From assembly GCA_030603685.1 (NCBI GenBank), contig JAUVXG010000011.1, positions 1-51,112 on the forward strand: a stretch of DNA of 51,112 nucleotides, in the 5' to 3' direction. Made by a program: the position numbers and the translations under genes. The stretch is from Pleomorphomonas sp. (lineage in GTDB: Bacteria; Pseudomonadota; Alphaproteobacteria; Rhizobiales; Pleomorphomonadaceae). Positions 1-8,164 of this stretch are shown here, piece after piece (position 1 is the first letter of the stretch; each line of letters begins with the position of its first letter). Below the pieces are notes generated by a model. The model had not been told where the DNA came from and did no database searches. It saw only the letters and a program-made list of their open reading frames with translations.

Positions 1-143
1 GAGATCGTCGCGCGCAGCACTTCCTCGTCGGCCCTGAGGCGCGTCAGGCGGCGGTTGAGGATGGCGCAGTAGACGATGGTGAGCGCGAGAAGGATGGCAA
101 CGACGATCTCGATCGCCACGCCAAGATTGAGGCCGGAAATCAT
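1..143 (-). CDS. N-terminus of small membrane protein downstream of fliM (DUF6468-like), partial
   Basis: About 47 codons can be read before the window edge; the rest lies outside. The product begins MISGLNLGVAIEIV and has one hydrophobic segment at residues 5-28, followed by a basic NRRLTRLR stretch and a start of helix, so it looks like a single-pass inner-membrane protein with a cytoplasmic helical tail. Its ATG overlaps the fliM stop in an ATGA arrangement, which implies translational coupling and an operon fliL-fliM-this gene. In many alphaproteobacteria a DUF6468 flagellar-locus protein sits exactly here; that identification rests on position and the membrane start only. A GGAGATG stretch about 10 bases before the ATG serves as ribosome binding site. 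Confidence 0.6.
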   Translation of the reverse strand, partial: MISGLNLGVAIEIVVAILLALTIVYCAILNRRLTRLRADEEVLRATI

Positions 144-1357
144 GTGTTCTGCATCTCCTTCTGAACCGCGCGCTCGAAAGCGGCCAGCGTCATGCGCGGG
201 CGCCTCAGATTCCTGTTGACCTTGACCGATACCTTGTCGCCGAGACGGCCGATATTGCCCGAGGTGATATGCACGTCGCCACACTTGATCGCCACCGGGT
301 CCTCCGGCGACACCCCGAACAGCAGCGTCTGCCCCACCTCGAGGTCCATGACCATGGACAGCGGCAGTTCTTCCTCGACCAGAACGGCGTCGACCTCGAT
401 GTCGGCGTTGTAGATCTCGGTGGCGAGATGGCCTTCCCAGATGTTGTCGCGGCCGAACTTCTCGCCCATGATCATCTGCAACAGAAGATTGCGGATGGGC
501 TCGATGGTCGCGTAGGGCAGCAGCATTTCGACGATGCCGCCGCGATCTTCCATATCGACGCGGAACTGGATCAGGATACAGGCGTTGGCCGGACGCGAGA
601 TCGGGGCGAAGCGCGGATTGGTCTCGAGGCGCTCCAGCGTGAAGTTGATCTGGGTGAGCGGCGCGAAGGCCTTCTCGCAGTCGGCGAGCAGCAGGTCGAT
701 CATGCGACGGACGAGGTTCATCTCGATCGTCGTGTAGGGCCGCCCCTCGACGCGGATCGCCGAGGTGCCGCGGCCACCACCGAGCAACACGTCGATGATC
801 GAATAGATGAGCGAGGAATCGACCGTCATCAGGCCGTAGTTGTCCCACTGCTCGGCCTTGACCACCGCGAGGATGGCCGGCAGCGGGATGGAGTTGAGAT
901 AATCGCCGAAACGCACCGACGAGATGCCGTCGAGCGACACTTCGACGTTGTCGGAGGTGAAATTGCGCAGCGTCGTCGTCGTTTCCCGCACAAAGCGGTC
1001 GAAGACGATTTCCAGCATCGGCAGGCGTTCGTAGGAAACGAGCGCCGAGTTGACCAGCGACCGGATGCCGCTCTGGTCGTTGGAGACGTGATCCTCGACG
1101 TTGAAGCCGAGGAGGTTGTCGATTTCTTCCTGGTTGAGGACGCGGTCGGCGCCACGGCTCGACGCATCGAGCTCGGCATCGTTGTCGTCGATCATCGCCG
1201 CCCACTGGGCAGCCACCGCGTCGGCGTTCTCGACGCCCTGCTCTTCGAGCGCCGCGCCCCACTCGGCGGCGAGGTCGTCCATGTCGTCGCCGCTGTCAGC
1301 CCGTTGCTCGGCCAGTGCCGCGCCCCAGTCCGCCGAAAGGTCGTCGTCGTCAGCCAT
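140..1357 (-). CDS. fliM: Flagellar motor switch protein FliM
   Basis: FliM forms the middle of the cytoplasmic C-ring and binds phosphorylated CheY. The CheY-binding signature LNQEEIDNLLGF follows an unusual acidic N-terminal extension of about 75 residues. Then come the CheC-like middle domain (with LLGGGRG) and a C-terminal SpoA domain over roughly the last 80 residues. The extension contains three copies of a short motif (DWGAALAEQ, EWGAALEEQ, QWAAMIDDN) resembling the N-terminal helix of FliN proteins. I prefer the ATG at 1357 (MADDDDL, 405 residues) over the one at 1366, because AAGGA lies 8 bases before the former and directly abuts the latter. The gene follows fliL closely and overlaps the next gene by 4 bases. 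Confidence 0.95.
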   Translation of the reverse strand: MADDDDLSADWGAALAEQRADSGDDMDDLAAEWGAALEEQGVENADAVAAQWAAMIDDNDAELDASSRGADRVLNQEEIDNLLGFNVEDHVSNDQSGIRSLVNSALVSYERLPMLEIVFDRFVRETTTTLRNFTSDNVEVSLDGISSVRFGDYLNSIPLPAILAVVKAEQWDNYGLMTVDSSLIYSIIDVLLGGGRGTSAIRVEGRPYTTIEMNLVRRMIDLLLADCEKAFAPLTQINFTLERLETNPRFAPISRPANACILIQFRVDMEDRGGIVEMLLPYATIEPIRNLLLQMIMGEKFGRDNIWEGHLATEIYNADIEVDAVLVEEELPLSMVMDLEVGQTLLFGVSPEDPVAIKCGDVHITSGNIGRLGDKVSVKVNRNLRRPRMTLAAFERAVQKEMQNT

Positions 1358-1368
1358 GCTCGACATCC

Positions 1369-1878
1369 TTATTGCACGATGACGTTCTTGAAGAGCACGT
1401 CGTCGACACGGGCCGGATAGACCGCGATGTTGACGCGCCGCTGCAGCTCTTCCTTCAGGCGGAACAGTCCGGCCGAACCCTGCAGATCGGAGGCCCTGAG
1501 CTCGCGCATGTAGGTCTGGAAGGCATCGAGCACGCGCGGCAGATTGGGCTTGATCACCTCCAGCATCTTCTCGTCGCTGACCTCGAGGGCGATCTCCATC
1601 TTGACGAAGGTCGGCCGTTCGTCGGCCGTCGACAGATTGAGGATCATCATCGGCAGGTCATAATAGTAGGCATGCGGCTGGGAAGCCGCTTCGACGGCGG
1701 CGACATCGCTCACCGCCGGGGTCGCGGGCGTGCCGCCCATCAGAAAGAAGGCCGCGCCGCCACCGACCAGAACCACCGCTGCGGCCGCACCGCCGATGAT
1801 GAACAGCTTCTTCTTGGAAGAACCGCCACCGGCCTCGCCGCCATCCTGTTCACCGTCTGCTTTCGGGGTTTTGGCCAT
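1369..1878 (-). CDS. fliL: Flagellar basal-body associated protein FliL
   Basis: FliL is a single-pass inner-membrane protein that surrounds the stator and supports torque. The product has 169 residues: a short polar cytoplasmic start (MAKTPKADGEQDGG), a lysine stop (SKKK), one transmembrane segment at about residues 25-48, and a periplasmic domain with the family motif YYDLPMMILNLSTADERPTFVKMEIALEV. It ends in DDVLFKNVIVQ, typical of the family. The reading frame is open further upstream, but the ATG at 1878 gives the normal length and has AAGG upstream. It is the first gene of the minus-strand operon fliL-fliM, divergent from flgF. Confidence 0.95.
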   Translation of the reverse strand: MAKTPKADGEQDGGEAGGGSSKKKLFIIGGAAAAVVLVGGGAAFFLMGGTPATPAVSDVAAVEAASQPHAYYYDLPMMILNLSTADERPTFVKMEIALEVSDEKMLEVIKPNLPRVLDAFQTYMRELRASDLQGSAGLFRLKEELQRRVNIAVYPARVDDVLFKNVIVQ

Positions 1879-2222
1879 GGCCCTTGGCGCCTGCTCCGGA
1901 ATCGGGGAAGCCGAACGCCTCCACCTCAAAGCTATGGGTCGGCCCCTTCCCAGCGACAACGATTCTTTGCCGGTGCCCACAGCCCTTTCATTGGCCTTCA
2001 GGATAGTTAACGATTGGTTGATAATTGGTTAACGGCCCGGCAAAAGTTACCGCCCAGGCATGGCGTTTCTTGCCGGGCGGCAAGCTCGATGCAGCGGTGA
2101 CAATACGATAACTCATTGAAATACATGTAAACTCAAGTTGGCACGTTCCCTGCGATACAGGTTTCGGGCAGCGGCGCTGGGGAGCGTGACGCCGCCCGAC
2201 TGGGACTTGGGAACGATTTGCC
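1879..2222. promoter_or_regulatory. Divergent intergenic region between fliL and flgF
   Basis: About 340 bases without a gene between divergent operons. It holds an AT-rich stretch with two GTTAAC palindromes (2006-2011 and 2028-2033), an inverted repeat around a TTGCCGGGCGGCAA-type sequence (near 2070-2084), and a strong sigma-54 promoter directed at flgF. No equally good promoter was seen for fliL. Confidence 0.6.
2138..2153 (+). promoter_or_regulatory. Sigma-54 promoter of flgFGAH
   Basis: TTGGCACGTTCCCTGC matches the sigma-54 consensus (TTGGCACG, 4 free bases, TTGC) except for one base in the -12 element. The invariant GG and GC dinucleotides have the correct 12-base phase. It sits about 70 bases before the flgF start, so transcription should begin near 2165. 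In Caulobacter, middle flagellar genes use sigma-54 with FlbD and FliX; a fliX gene lies in this window. Confidence 0.85.
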
Positions 2223-2966
2223 ATGCAGAATGCAACTCTGGTGGCGCTGTCGAGTCAGGTTGCGCTGAGGCGCAAGCTGGACGTCATCGCCAACAACGTG
2301 GCCAACATGGACACCGCCGGCTTCAAGCGCGTTTCGCTCGACTTCGAGGAAACGACGATGCCGAAGGCGTCGGCAACGCTCTTTCCTCGCCGCGACCGCG
2401 ACAACCGCTTCGTCCGCGAGCTGGCCACCGTGCACGATTTCTCGGCCGGTTCGGTCGAGATGACCGGCAACGACCTCGACGTGGCCATCGAGAGCGACAA
2501 CAGCTTCTTCGTTGTCAACACGCCGGCCGGCGAGCGCTACACCCGCGCCGGCGACTTCGCCATCGACAACACCGGCCGCCTCGTCACCGCCGACGGCAAG
2601 CCGGTGCTCGGCGACGGCGGCGAAATCGTCTTCGGCAACGAAGAAACCAACATCGCCATCGCCCGCGACGGCACGATTTCCTCCAGCGCCGGCCTCAAGG
2701 GCGCCCTCCGCATCGCCTCCTTTCCGGACACCACGGTACTCTCCAAGGACGGCGAGAACCTCTATTCGGCCAGCGCGGTGCCCCAGGCGCCCGCCAGCAT
2801 CCGCGTCCGCCAGGGCGCCCTCGAGAAGTCCAACGTCTCGGGCGTCGAGGAACTCACCGCCATGCTGGACGTCCAGCGCGCCAACGAGCGCATCTCCAAC
2901 ATGGTGAAACAGCAGAACGACCTCAGTGCCAAGGCGATCGAGCGCCTCGGCTCCGTCAACGCCTGA
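2223..2966 (+). CDS. flgF: Flagellar basal-body rod protein FlgF
   Basis: FlgF is a component of the proximal rod. The 247-residue product has the N-terminal rod/hook motif (KLDVIANNVANMDTAGFKR, residues 19-37), the central motif GNDLDVAIESDNSFFVVNTPAGERYTRAGDF in shorter form typical of FlgE/F/G proteins, and a C-terminal coiled-coil helix (SNVSGVEELTAMLDVQRANERI). Axial proteins of this class have no signal peptide and use the flagellar type III apparatus. It is first in the operon flgF-flgG-flgA-flgH and is preceded by the sigma-54 promoter. Confidence 0.96.
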   Translation: MQNATLVALSSQVALRRKLDVIANNVANMDTAGFKRVSLDFEETTMPKASATLFPRRDRDNRFVRELATVHDFSAGSVEMTGNDLDVAIESDNSFFVVNTPAGERYTRAGDFAIDNTGRLVTADGKPVLGDGGEIVFGNEETNIAIARDGTISSSAGLKGALRIASFPDTTVLSKDGENLYSASAVPQAPASIRVRQGALEKSNVSGVEELTAMLDVQRANERISNMVKQQNDLSAKAIERLGSVNA

Positions 2967-2983
2967 TCCGGGAACGACCGCAC

Positions 2984-3772
2984 ATGAAAGCCCTGACCAT
3001 CGCCGCCACCGGCATGAAGGCCCAGGAGACCAACGTCTCGGTCATCTCCAACAACATCGCCAACATGCGCACCACCGGCTACAAGAGCCAGCGCGCCAAC
3101 TTCCAGGATCTGCTCTACCAGACCCTGCGCCGGCAGGGCTCCACCACGTCGGACGCCGGCACCCAGGTGCCCGCGGGTGTGCAGCTCGGCTCGGGCGTCC
3201 GCGTGGTCGCCACGCCACGCAACATGACGCAGGGCGACCCCGAGTCCACCGGCAACGACAAGGACATCGCCATCCGTGGCGAGGGCTTCTTCCAGATCAA
3301 CCTGCCCGACGGCCGCACCGCCTACACCCGCGATGGCGCCTTCGAACTCGATTCCACCGGCACGCTGGTGACCGCCGACGGCTACACCGTGCAGCCGGCC
3401 ATCACCGTGCCGCAGAACGCCAGCGACCTCACCATTTCCAACACCGGCCAGGTGCAGGCCAAGATCGGCAACGCCACCACGGCCACGGTGCTCGGCCAGA
3501 TCGAACTCGCCCGCTTCGTCAACAAGAACGGTCTCGAGCCCATGGGCGACAACCTGTTCCTCGAGACGGCGTCGAGCGGCGCGGCCCAGACTGGTAACCC
3601 CGGGGACGCCGGCTACGGCACCCTGCTGCAGAGCTACCTCGAGTCCTCCAACGTCGAGGCGGTGAACGAACTGTCGTCGCTCATCTCGGCCCAGCGGGCC
3701 TACGAGATGAACTCCCGCATCATCACGGCCGCCGACGAGATGTCCCAGACGACATCCAACCTTGGCAAGTAA
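2984..3772 (+). CDS. flgG: Flagellar distal rod protein FlgG
   Basis: FlgG builds the distal rod that passes through the P and L rings. The product has 262 residues, the usual length, beginning MKALTIAATGMKAQETNV. It carries the rod motif NNIANMRTTGYKSQRANF at residues 22-39 and a C-terminal helix ESSNVEAVNELSSLISAQRAYE near residues 220-241. The frame is open far upstream, but the ATG at 2984 is the family start. It lies 17 bases after flgF and 8 bases before flgA. Confidence 0.97.
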   Translation: MKALTIAATGMKAQETNVSVISNNIANMRTTGYKSQRANFQDLLYQTLRRQGSTTSDAGTQVPAGVQLGSGVRVVATPRNMTQGDPESTGNDKDIAIRGEGFFQINLPDGRTAYTRDGAFELDSTGTLVTADGYTVQPAITVPQNASDLTISNTGQVQAKIGNATTATVLGQIELARFVNKNGLEPMGDNLFLETASSGAAQTGNPGDAGYGTLLQSYLESSNVEAVNELSSLISAQRAYEMNSRIITAADEMSQTTSNLGK

Positions 3773-3780
3773 GGCAAACC

Positions 3781-4767
3781 ATGATGCCCGCCATCGTCCT
3801 TAGGATCGTCCTTGCCGCCGCACTTGCCACGCTGGCAGCCGGCTTCATTGCCACCCACCAGGCCGCGGCGGCCGAACTCCGCCCGCGCGTCGAGATCGAC
3901 GCCGCCATCGTCACGCTCGGCGATCTGTTCGACGGAGCGGGCGAGCTTGCGGACCGCGCCGTGTTCCGGGCGCCCGAGCTCGGCGTCACCGGCGCCCTGC
4001 CTGCCAACGAGGCGGTCAAGGCCGCCGTCGCCGCTGGCCTCGCCGTCGACCGTCTGCCGACCTTCGCCAGCGTCACCGTCGTGCGCCGCGCCGTCACCAT
4101 CGACGACGCCACGCTCAAGGCCCAGGTCGCCGACGCCGCTGCCGGCCGGCTGGGCGCTGCCGTCGACACCATCGACGTGACCCTGGACGAGCCGGTTGCC
4201 CCGATCATTGCCGCCACGACCGCCTCGACGCCGATCGCACTTGCCGATTTCGTTCTGCAGCCGGCGTCCGGCCGCTTCAGTGCCACCTTCACCGTCGATG
4301 TGGGCAACGGCAACCACTCCGTCATGCTGACCGGCCGCGCCGTCGAGACCCTGGCCATTCCCGTGCTCAACCGGCCGATCGACCGCCGCGCCGTCATCCA
4401 TGCCTCCGACGTGACGACCGTCCGCATCGACAAGCGTCGCGTGCCGGGTTCGGCCGTCATCGACGCCGACGAAATCGTCGACATGGCTGCAAAGCGGCCG
4501 CTCCGGGCCGGCGAAGTGATCGCCAACTCCGATATCGAGCCACCTCGCATCATCATGCGCGGCGACCTCGTCACGCTCCAGTACACCCGGCCCGGCCTGA
4601 CCCTCTCCGCTCGCGGCCGCGCCCTCGCCGACGGCGCCAAGGGCGACATCGTCTCCGTGCTGAACGAGCAGTCCAAGCGCACCATTCAGGGCATCGTCAC
4701 CGGCGCCGGCATCGTCTCGGTCACCGCGTCGAGCGCCCCGGTCGTCGTCAAGACGGCAATGAACTGA
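3781..4767 (+). CDS. flgA: Flagella basal-body P-ring formation chaperone FlgA
   Basis: FlgA is a periplasmic chaperone for P-ring assembly by FlgI. The 328-residue product has a signal peptide at residues 1-30 (hydrophobic AAALATLAAGFIATHQAAAA) and C-terminal SAF-type motifs, with KRPLRAGEVIANSDIEPP and the end part VTLQYTRPGLTLSARGRAL, GDIVSVLNEQSKRTIQGIV. It is longer than enterobacterial FlgA (about 220) but normal for alphaproteobacteria. TAAGG lies 6 bases before the ATG. It is the third gene of the flgF operon. Confidence 0.93.
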   Translation: MMPAIVLRIVLAAALATLAAGFIATHQAAAAELRPRVEIDAAIVTLGDLFDGAGELADRAVFRAPELGVTGALPANEAVKAAVAAGLAVDRLPTFASVTVVRRAVTIDDATLKAQVADAAAGRLGAAVDTIDVTLDEPVAPIIAATTASTPIALADFVLQPASGRFSATFTVDVGNGNHSVMLTGRAVETLAIPVLNRPIDRRAVIHASDVTTVRIDKRRVPGSAVIDADEIVDMAAKRPLRAGEVIANSDIEPPRIIMRGDLVTLQYTRPGLTLSARGRALADGAKGDIVSVLNEQSKRTIQGIVTGAGIVSVTASSAPVVVKTAMN

Positions 4768-4787
4768 GCCAAACCGAGGATATTCAG

Positions 4788-5531
4788 ATGCGTTTGTCCA
4801 CCACCCTCGCCATCGCCCTCCTCGGCATCGGCCTTTCCGCTTGCGGCAGCACGATCGATCGCCTCTCTCAGGTCGGTCAGACGCCCAAGCTGACCGCCAT
4901 CGAGAACCCCACCGCCCAGCCCGGCTACAAGCCGGTGCAGATGCCGATGCCCACCGTGCAGCCCGTCGCCTACAGCCCCAACTCGCTGTGGCAGTCGGGC
5001 TCGCGCACCTTCTTCAAGGATCAGCGCGCTCGCAACGTCGGCGACATTCTCACCGTCAAGGTGGCCATCTCCGACAAGGCGGCCTTCGACAACTCCTCGG
5101 AGCGCTCGCGCGCCTCAAGCGACTCGACCGGCGTCGGCGGCGCGCTTGGCACGGCGATCGACAACATCATCATGCCGGCGGGCATGGCGGCCAGCGACAT
5201 CGCCTCGACCACCGGCGCCTCGTCCTACAAGGGAACCGGCACCATCGACCGGTCGGAAAGCCTGTCGACCAACGTCGCCGCCGTGGTGACCCAGCTGCTG
5301 CCCAACGGAAACCTCGTCATCGAGGGCCGTCAGGAAGTGCGCGTCAACTACGAGATCCGCGAACTGGTTGTGGCCGGCGTCGTGCGGCCCGAGGACATCG
5401 CCGCCGACAACACCATCGAGAGCACCAAGATCGCCGAGGCCCGCATCTCCTACGGCGGCCGGGGCCAGATCTCCGACGTGCAGCAGCCACGCACCGGCCA
5501 GCAGGTTCTCGACATCCTCCTGCCGTTCTGA
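4788..5531 (+). CDS. flgH: Flagellar L-ring lipoprotein FlgH
   Basis: FlgH forms the outer-membrane L-ring. The 247-residue product has a lipoprotein signal with lipobox LSAC (Cys19), the family segment SLWQSGSRTFFKDQRARNVGDILTVKV, and the conserved C-terminal part LPNGNLVIEGRQEVRVNYE plus VRPEDIAADNTIESTKIAEARISYGGRGQISD. A GAGGA ribosome binding site is 7 bases before the ATG. It is the last recognizable gene of the operon; 278 bases without a gene follow before the dksA stop. Confidence 0.96.
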   Translation: MRLSTTLAIALLGIGLSACGSTIDRLSQVGQTPKLTAIENPTAQPGYKPVQMPMPTVQPVAYSPNSLWQSGSRTFFKDQRARNVGDILTVKVAISDKAAFDNSSERSRASSDSTGVGGALGTAIDNIIMPAGMAASDIASTTGASSYKGTGTIDRSESLSTNVAAVVTQLLPNGNLVIEGRQEVRVNYEIRELVVAGVVRPEDIAADNTIESTKIAEARISYGGRGQISDVQQPRTGQQVLDILLPF

Positions 5532-5756
5532 CGGCACGCCCATCGGCTCGCGCTCCCCAAGCATCCCAAGCGAGCCGTATCGCCGAAGGACCGCTCCCCA
5601 ATTGGTCCGAGGCGATCCCGCCGGCCCCTTCCCAAATCCGGGCCGGCTTTCCCCGAGCGGCGCGACCTCCCTTCCCAAGTCATCACGGAGGTCGCGCCCA
5701 GGCGGCATCATCCGATCAAGAGATCGTGGAACCATTTCTCAGAGCGACAACAAGAA

Positions 5757-5782
5757 AAGGGGCACCCGCGAGGACGCCCCTT
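5757..5782 (-). terminator. Intrinsic terminator of dksA
   Basis: AAGGGGC pairs with GCCCCTT around a 12-base loop. Read on the minus strand, the stem is followed by TTTTCTTG, so it ends dksA transcription. It may also end flgH transcripts from the other side. Confidence 0.75.
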
Positions 5783-5809
5783 CGTCTTGTTCCCGGAAGG
5801 CGACAGCCT

Positions 5810-6226
5810 TCATTCGTCGCGGTAGACTTTCTCGCGTCGCTCGTGGCGCTCCTGCGCCTCGATCGACAGCGTGGCGATCGGGCGGGCGTCGAGGCGCTTC
5901 AGCGAAATCGGTTCGCCGGTTTCCTCGCAGTAGCCATAGGAGCCATCCTCGATCCGCTTGATGGCCGCCTCAATCTTGGAGATCAGCTTGCGCTGACGGT
6001 CGCGCGCCCGAAGCTCGATCGACCGGTCGGTTTCCGACGATGCCCGGTCGGCAATGTCGGGAAGGTTGGTGTTCTCGTTCTGAAGGTTCTGGAGGGTCTC
6101 CTTGCTTTCGCGCAGGATGTCCTCCTTCCACTGAAGCAGTTTGCGCCGGAAGTATTCGCGCTGGCGATCATTCATGAACGGCTCGTCGTCGGACGGCCGG
6201 TAGTCATCCGCAAGCTCAATCGACAT
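5810..6226 (-). CDS. dksA: RNA polymerase-binding transcription factor DksA (zinc-site degenerate type)
   Basis: DksA enters the secondary channel of RNA polymerase and, with ppGpp, tunes transcription initiation. The 138-residue product has the coiled-coil tip motif DIADRA (DxxDxA), the helix segment ELRARDRQRKLISKIEAAI, and the zinc-finger region GYCEETGEPISLKRLDARPIATLSIEAQ in split form. Only the first of the four zinc cysteines of E. coli DksA remains; the others are Thr, Ser and Ala. Such C-T-S-A forms occur in alphaproteobacteria and should fold without zinc. GAGGA is well placed before the ATG. It stands alone between flagellar units. Confidence 0.93.
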   Translation of the reverse strand: MSIELADDYRPSDDEPFMNDRQREYFRRKLLQWKEDILRESKETLQNLQNENTNLPDIADRASSETDRSIELRARDRQRKLISKIEAAIKRIEDGSYGYCEETGEPISLKRLDARPIATLSIEAQERHERREKVYRDE

Positions 6227-6390
6227 CGACGGTCCTCACACACCACGAAGGCGGGCGGAATATAGCTATCTGACCTCCGCCCTACAACGGCAAATGCAAG
6301 AAAATCACCAAACCTTGTAGGGATGGCGTTTACCATTACATATCAATCGATTAAGCCAAACGCACCGTTAGCACCGCCCGTCGCGGCGCC

Positions 6391-6813
6391 TCAGCTTCGG
6401 AAGTAGCCGAGCTTTGCAAGCTCCACTTCGGCCCTGAGAGCGATGTCCTCCATCAGCTCGTCGAGGCGCGGATCGCCGGTCGGTTCGGTCTCGTCGAGAA
6501 GGCTCAGGATCCGGGCGATCGCCTCGCCCGAGAGCTGCCCCGATAGCAGTCCGATGCGAATTTCATCGAGACGATCAAGAAGGTCGCGCCCTCGCTTCAC
6601 CGCCTTCCGCTTCTTGCGCGGCGCGTCGGCATCGACCGCCTGCAGGGCGATGAGAGCGTCGAGCCCGGCCAACGCGTGGGTCGCCGTAGCGGTGGCCGTC
6701 TTCGGAGCCCCACCTTCGGACTCCGACGGCAGCGCGAACCCCGACCCATCGGTTCGCTTTGTCTGCGACCCCGAGGAAACACCCCCGAGGCGGTTCGGAC
6801 CCTGAATGCGCAT
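6391..6813 (-). CDS. fliX: Flagellar assembly regulator FliX
   Basis: FliX couples early basal-body assembly to FlbD, the sigma-54 activator of middle flagellar genes in Caulobacter. The 140-residue product has a flexible N-terminus (MRIQGPNRLGG), a segment HALAGLDALIALQAVD, a basic KKRKAVKRGRDLLDRLDEIRIGLLSG stretch in the family style, and the end LRAEVELAKLGYFRS. The frame continues upstream, but the ATG at 6813 has AAAGGA 8 bases before it and gives the family length. It is divergent from flgI, whose promoter is sigma-54 dependent and therefore a likely target of the FliX/FlbD circuit (inference). Confidence 0.9.
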   Translation of the reverse strand: MRIQGPNRLGGVSSGSQTKRTDGSGFALPSESEGGAPKTATATATHALAGLDALIALQAVDADAPRKKRKAVKRGRDLLDRLDEIRIGLLSGQLSGEAIARILSLLDETEPTGDPRLDELMEDIALRAEVELAKLGYFRS

Positions 6814-6988
6814 CGATCGTCCTTTGAAGCTGACCCGGCAGTTTCGACCTGCCAAGGTTACCGCTTCCCCACTCGCCCGGCAAGAAATGCCGGTTCGAAA
6901 ACGCGAGCTGCCTTCCAGAGCCTTGATGGCTCCGATAATTCATATTCAAAATCAGCTACTTAACCAGACGTCGCGTCAAGTTGAGAGT

Positions 6989-7004
6989 CTGGCACGACCA
7001 TTGC
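6989..7004 (+). promoter_or_regulatory. Sigma-54 promoter of flgI operon
   Basis: CTGGCACGACCATTGC matches the sigma-54 consensus at every conserved position of both elements. It lies about 40-50 bases before the flgI start, with transcription expected near 7016. Confidence 0.9.
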
Positions 7005-7042
7005 GATTTCCCCATCGGGAAGCCGTGTCGGGAAACACGGGG

Positions 7043-8164
7043 ATGATGACAATGCGGATTAGGATTCTCGGCGCACTGGGCGCCCTCATGATTGGCCTGA
7101 TGAGCGCCGAAGCGGCGATGGCTGCCTCGCGCATCAAGGACATCGTCGATGTCGAGGGCGTTCGTGAGAACCAGCTCATCGGCTACGGCCTTGTCGTCGG
7201 CCTGCAAGGCACGGGCGATAGCCTCAACAACTCGCCCTTCACCAAACAGAGCCTGCAGGCCATGCTGGAGCGCCTCGGCGTCAACGTGCGCGACTCCACC
7301 ATGCGCACCGCCAACACGGCCGCCGTCATGGTCACAGCCAAGCTGCCGGCCTTCGCGGCCCAGGGTACGGCCATCGACGTGACCGTCAGCGCGCTCGGCG
7401 ACGCCAAGAACCTTCAGGGCGGCCAGTTGCTGGTCACGCCGCTGATGGGCGCGGACGGTGAAGTCTACGCCATCGGACAAGGCGCCATCGCCGTCGGCGG
7501 CTTCGACATCCAGGGCGAGGGAGCCAAGATTTCCCGTGGCGTCCCGACGCAGGGGCGCATCAGCAACGGCGCCGTCATCGAGCGCGAGCTGCCATTCAAG
7601 CTAGCCGACCTCGGCGCCGTCCGCCTGTCGCTGCGCAACCCCGACTTCACCACGTCGCGCCGCATCGCGCTGGCCATCAACGACCTCTACGGCGCACCGG
7701 TCGCCGAGCCGACCGACCCGTCCACGGTTCGCCTGTCGATGCCCCCGAAGTTCAAGGGCAACATCGTTGACCTCCTCACCGACGTCGAACAGTTGATCGT
7801 CGAGCCGGACCTGCCGGCCAAGGTGGTGGTCGACGAGGCCACCGGCATCATCGTCATGGGCCAGGAAGTGCGCGTGTCGACGGTCGCCGTCGCCCAGGGC
7901 AATCTCACCGTGATGATCACCGAGGACCCGCAGGTGTCGCAACCAGAGCCGCTGTCGGACGGGGAAACCACCGTGACGCCCAGCACCCAGATCCAGGTCG
8001 CCGACGGCAAGGAACACCAGCTCGCCGTCGTCCGCTCCGGCGTGACGCTGCAGGAACTGGTCGACGGCCTCAACGCACTCGGCCTCGGCCCGCGCGACCT
8101 CATCTCCATCCTCCAGGCCATCAAGGCGGCCGGCGCGCTGCAAGCCGACGTGGAGGTGATGTGA
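7043..8164 (+). CDS. flgI: Flagellar P-ring protein FlgI
   Basis: FlgI forms the periplasmic P-ring around the rod. The product is 373 residues from the first ATG; the ATG at 7052 (MRIRILGALGALMIGL, 370 residues) is equally good because GGGG sits 9 bases before it. A signal peptide ends near AMAA, followed by the family start SRIKDIVDVEGVRENQLIGYG. Later motifs include VVGLQGTGDSLNNSPFTKQ and the C-terminal VRSGVTLQELVDGLNALG with ISILQAIKAAGALQADVEVM. It is first in an operon with a rod-binding protein and an FlgN-like gene; its TGA shares a base with the next ATG. Confidence 0.96.
   Translation: MMTMRIRILGALGALMIGLMSAEAAMAASRIKDIVDVEGVRENQLIGYGLVVGLQGTGDSLNNSPFTKQSLQAMLERLGVNVRDSTMRTANTAAVMVTAKLPAFAAQGTAIDVTVSALGDAKNLQGGQLLVTPLMGADGEVYAIGQGAIAVGGFDIQGEGAKISRGVPTQGRISNGAVIERELPFKLADLGAVRLSLRNPDFTTSRRIALAINDLYGAPVAEPTDPSTVRLSMPPKFKGNIVDLLTDVEQLIVEPDLPAKVVVDEATGIIVMGQEVRVSTVAVAQGNLTVMITEDPQVSQPEPLSDGETTVTPSTQIQVADGKEHQLAVVRSGVTLQELVDGLNALGLGPRDLISILQAIKAAGALQADVEVM

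Noticed and set aside
2138-3772. Long frame of 544 codons that includes flgG
   Set aside because: The part before 2984 is flgF read out of frame; flgG has the family start at 2984.
6840-6890. Sigma-54-like sequence for fliX on the minus strand (TTGGCAGG and CTGC nearby)
   Set aside because: The spacing between the GG and GC elements is two bases too long, so the phase is wrong.
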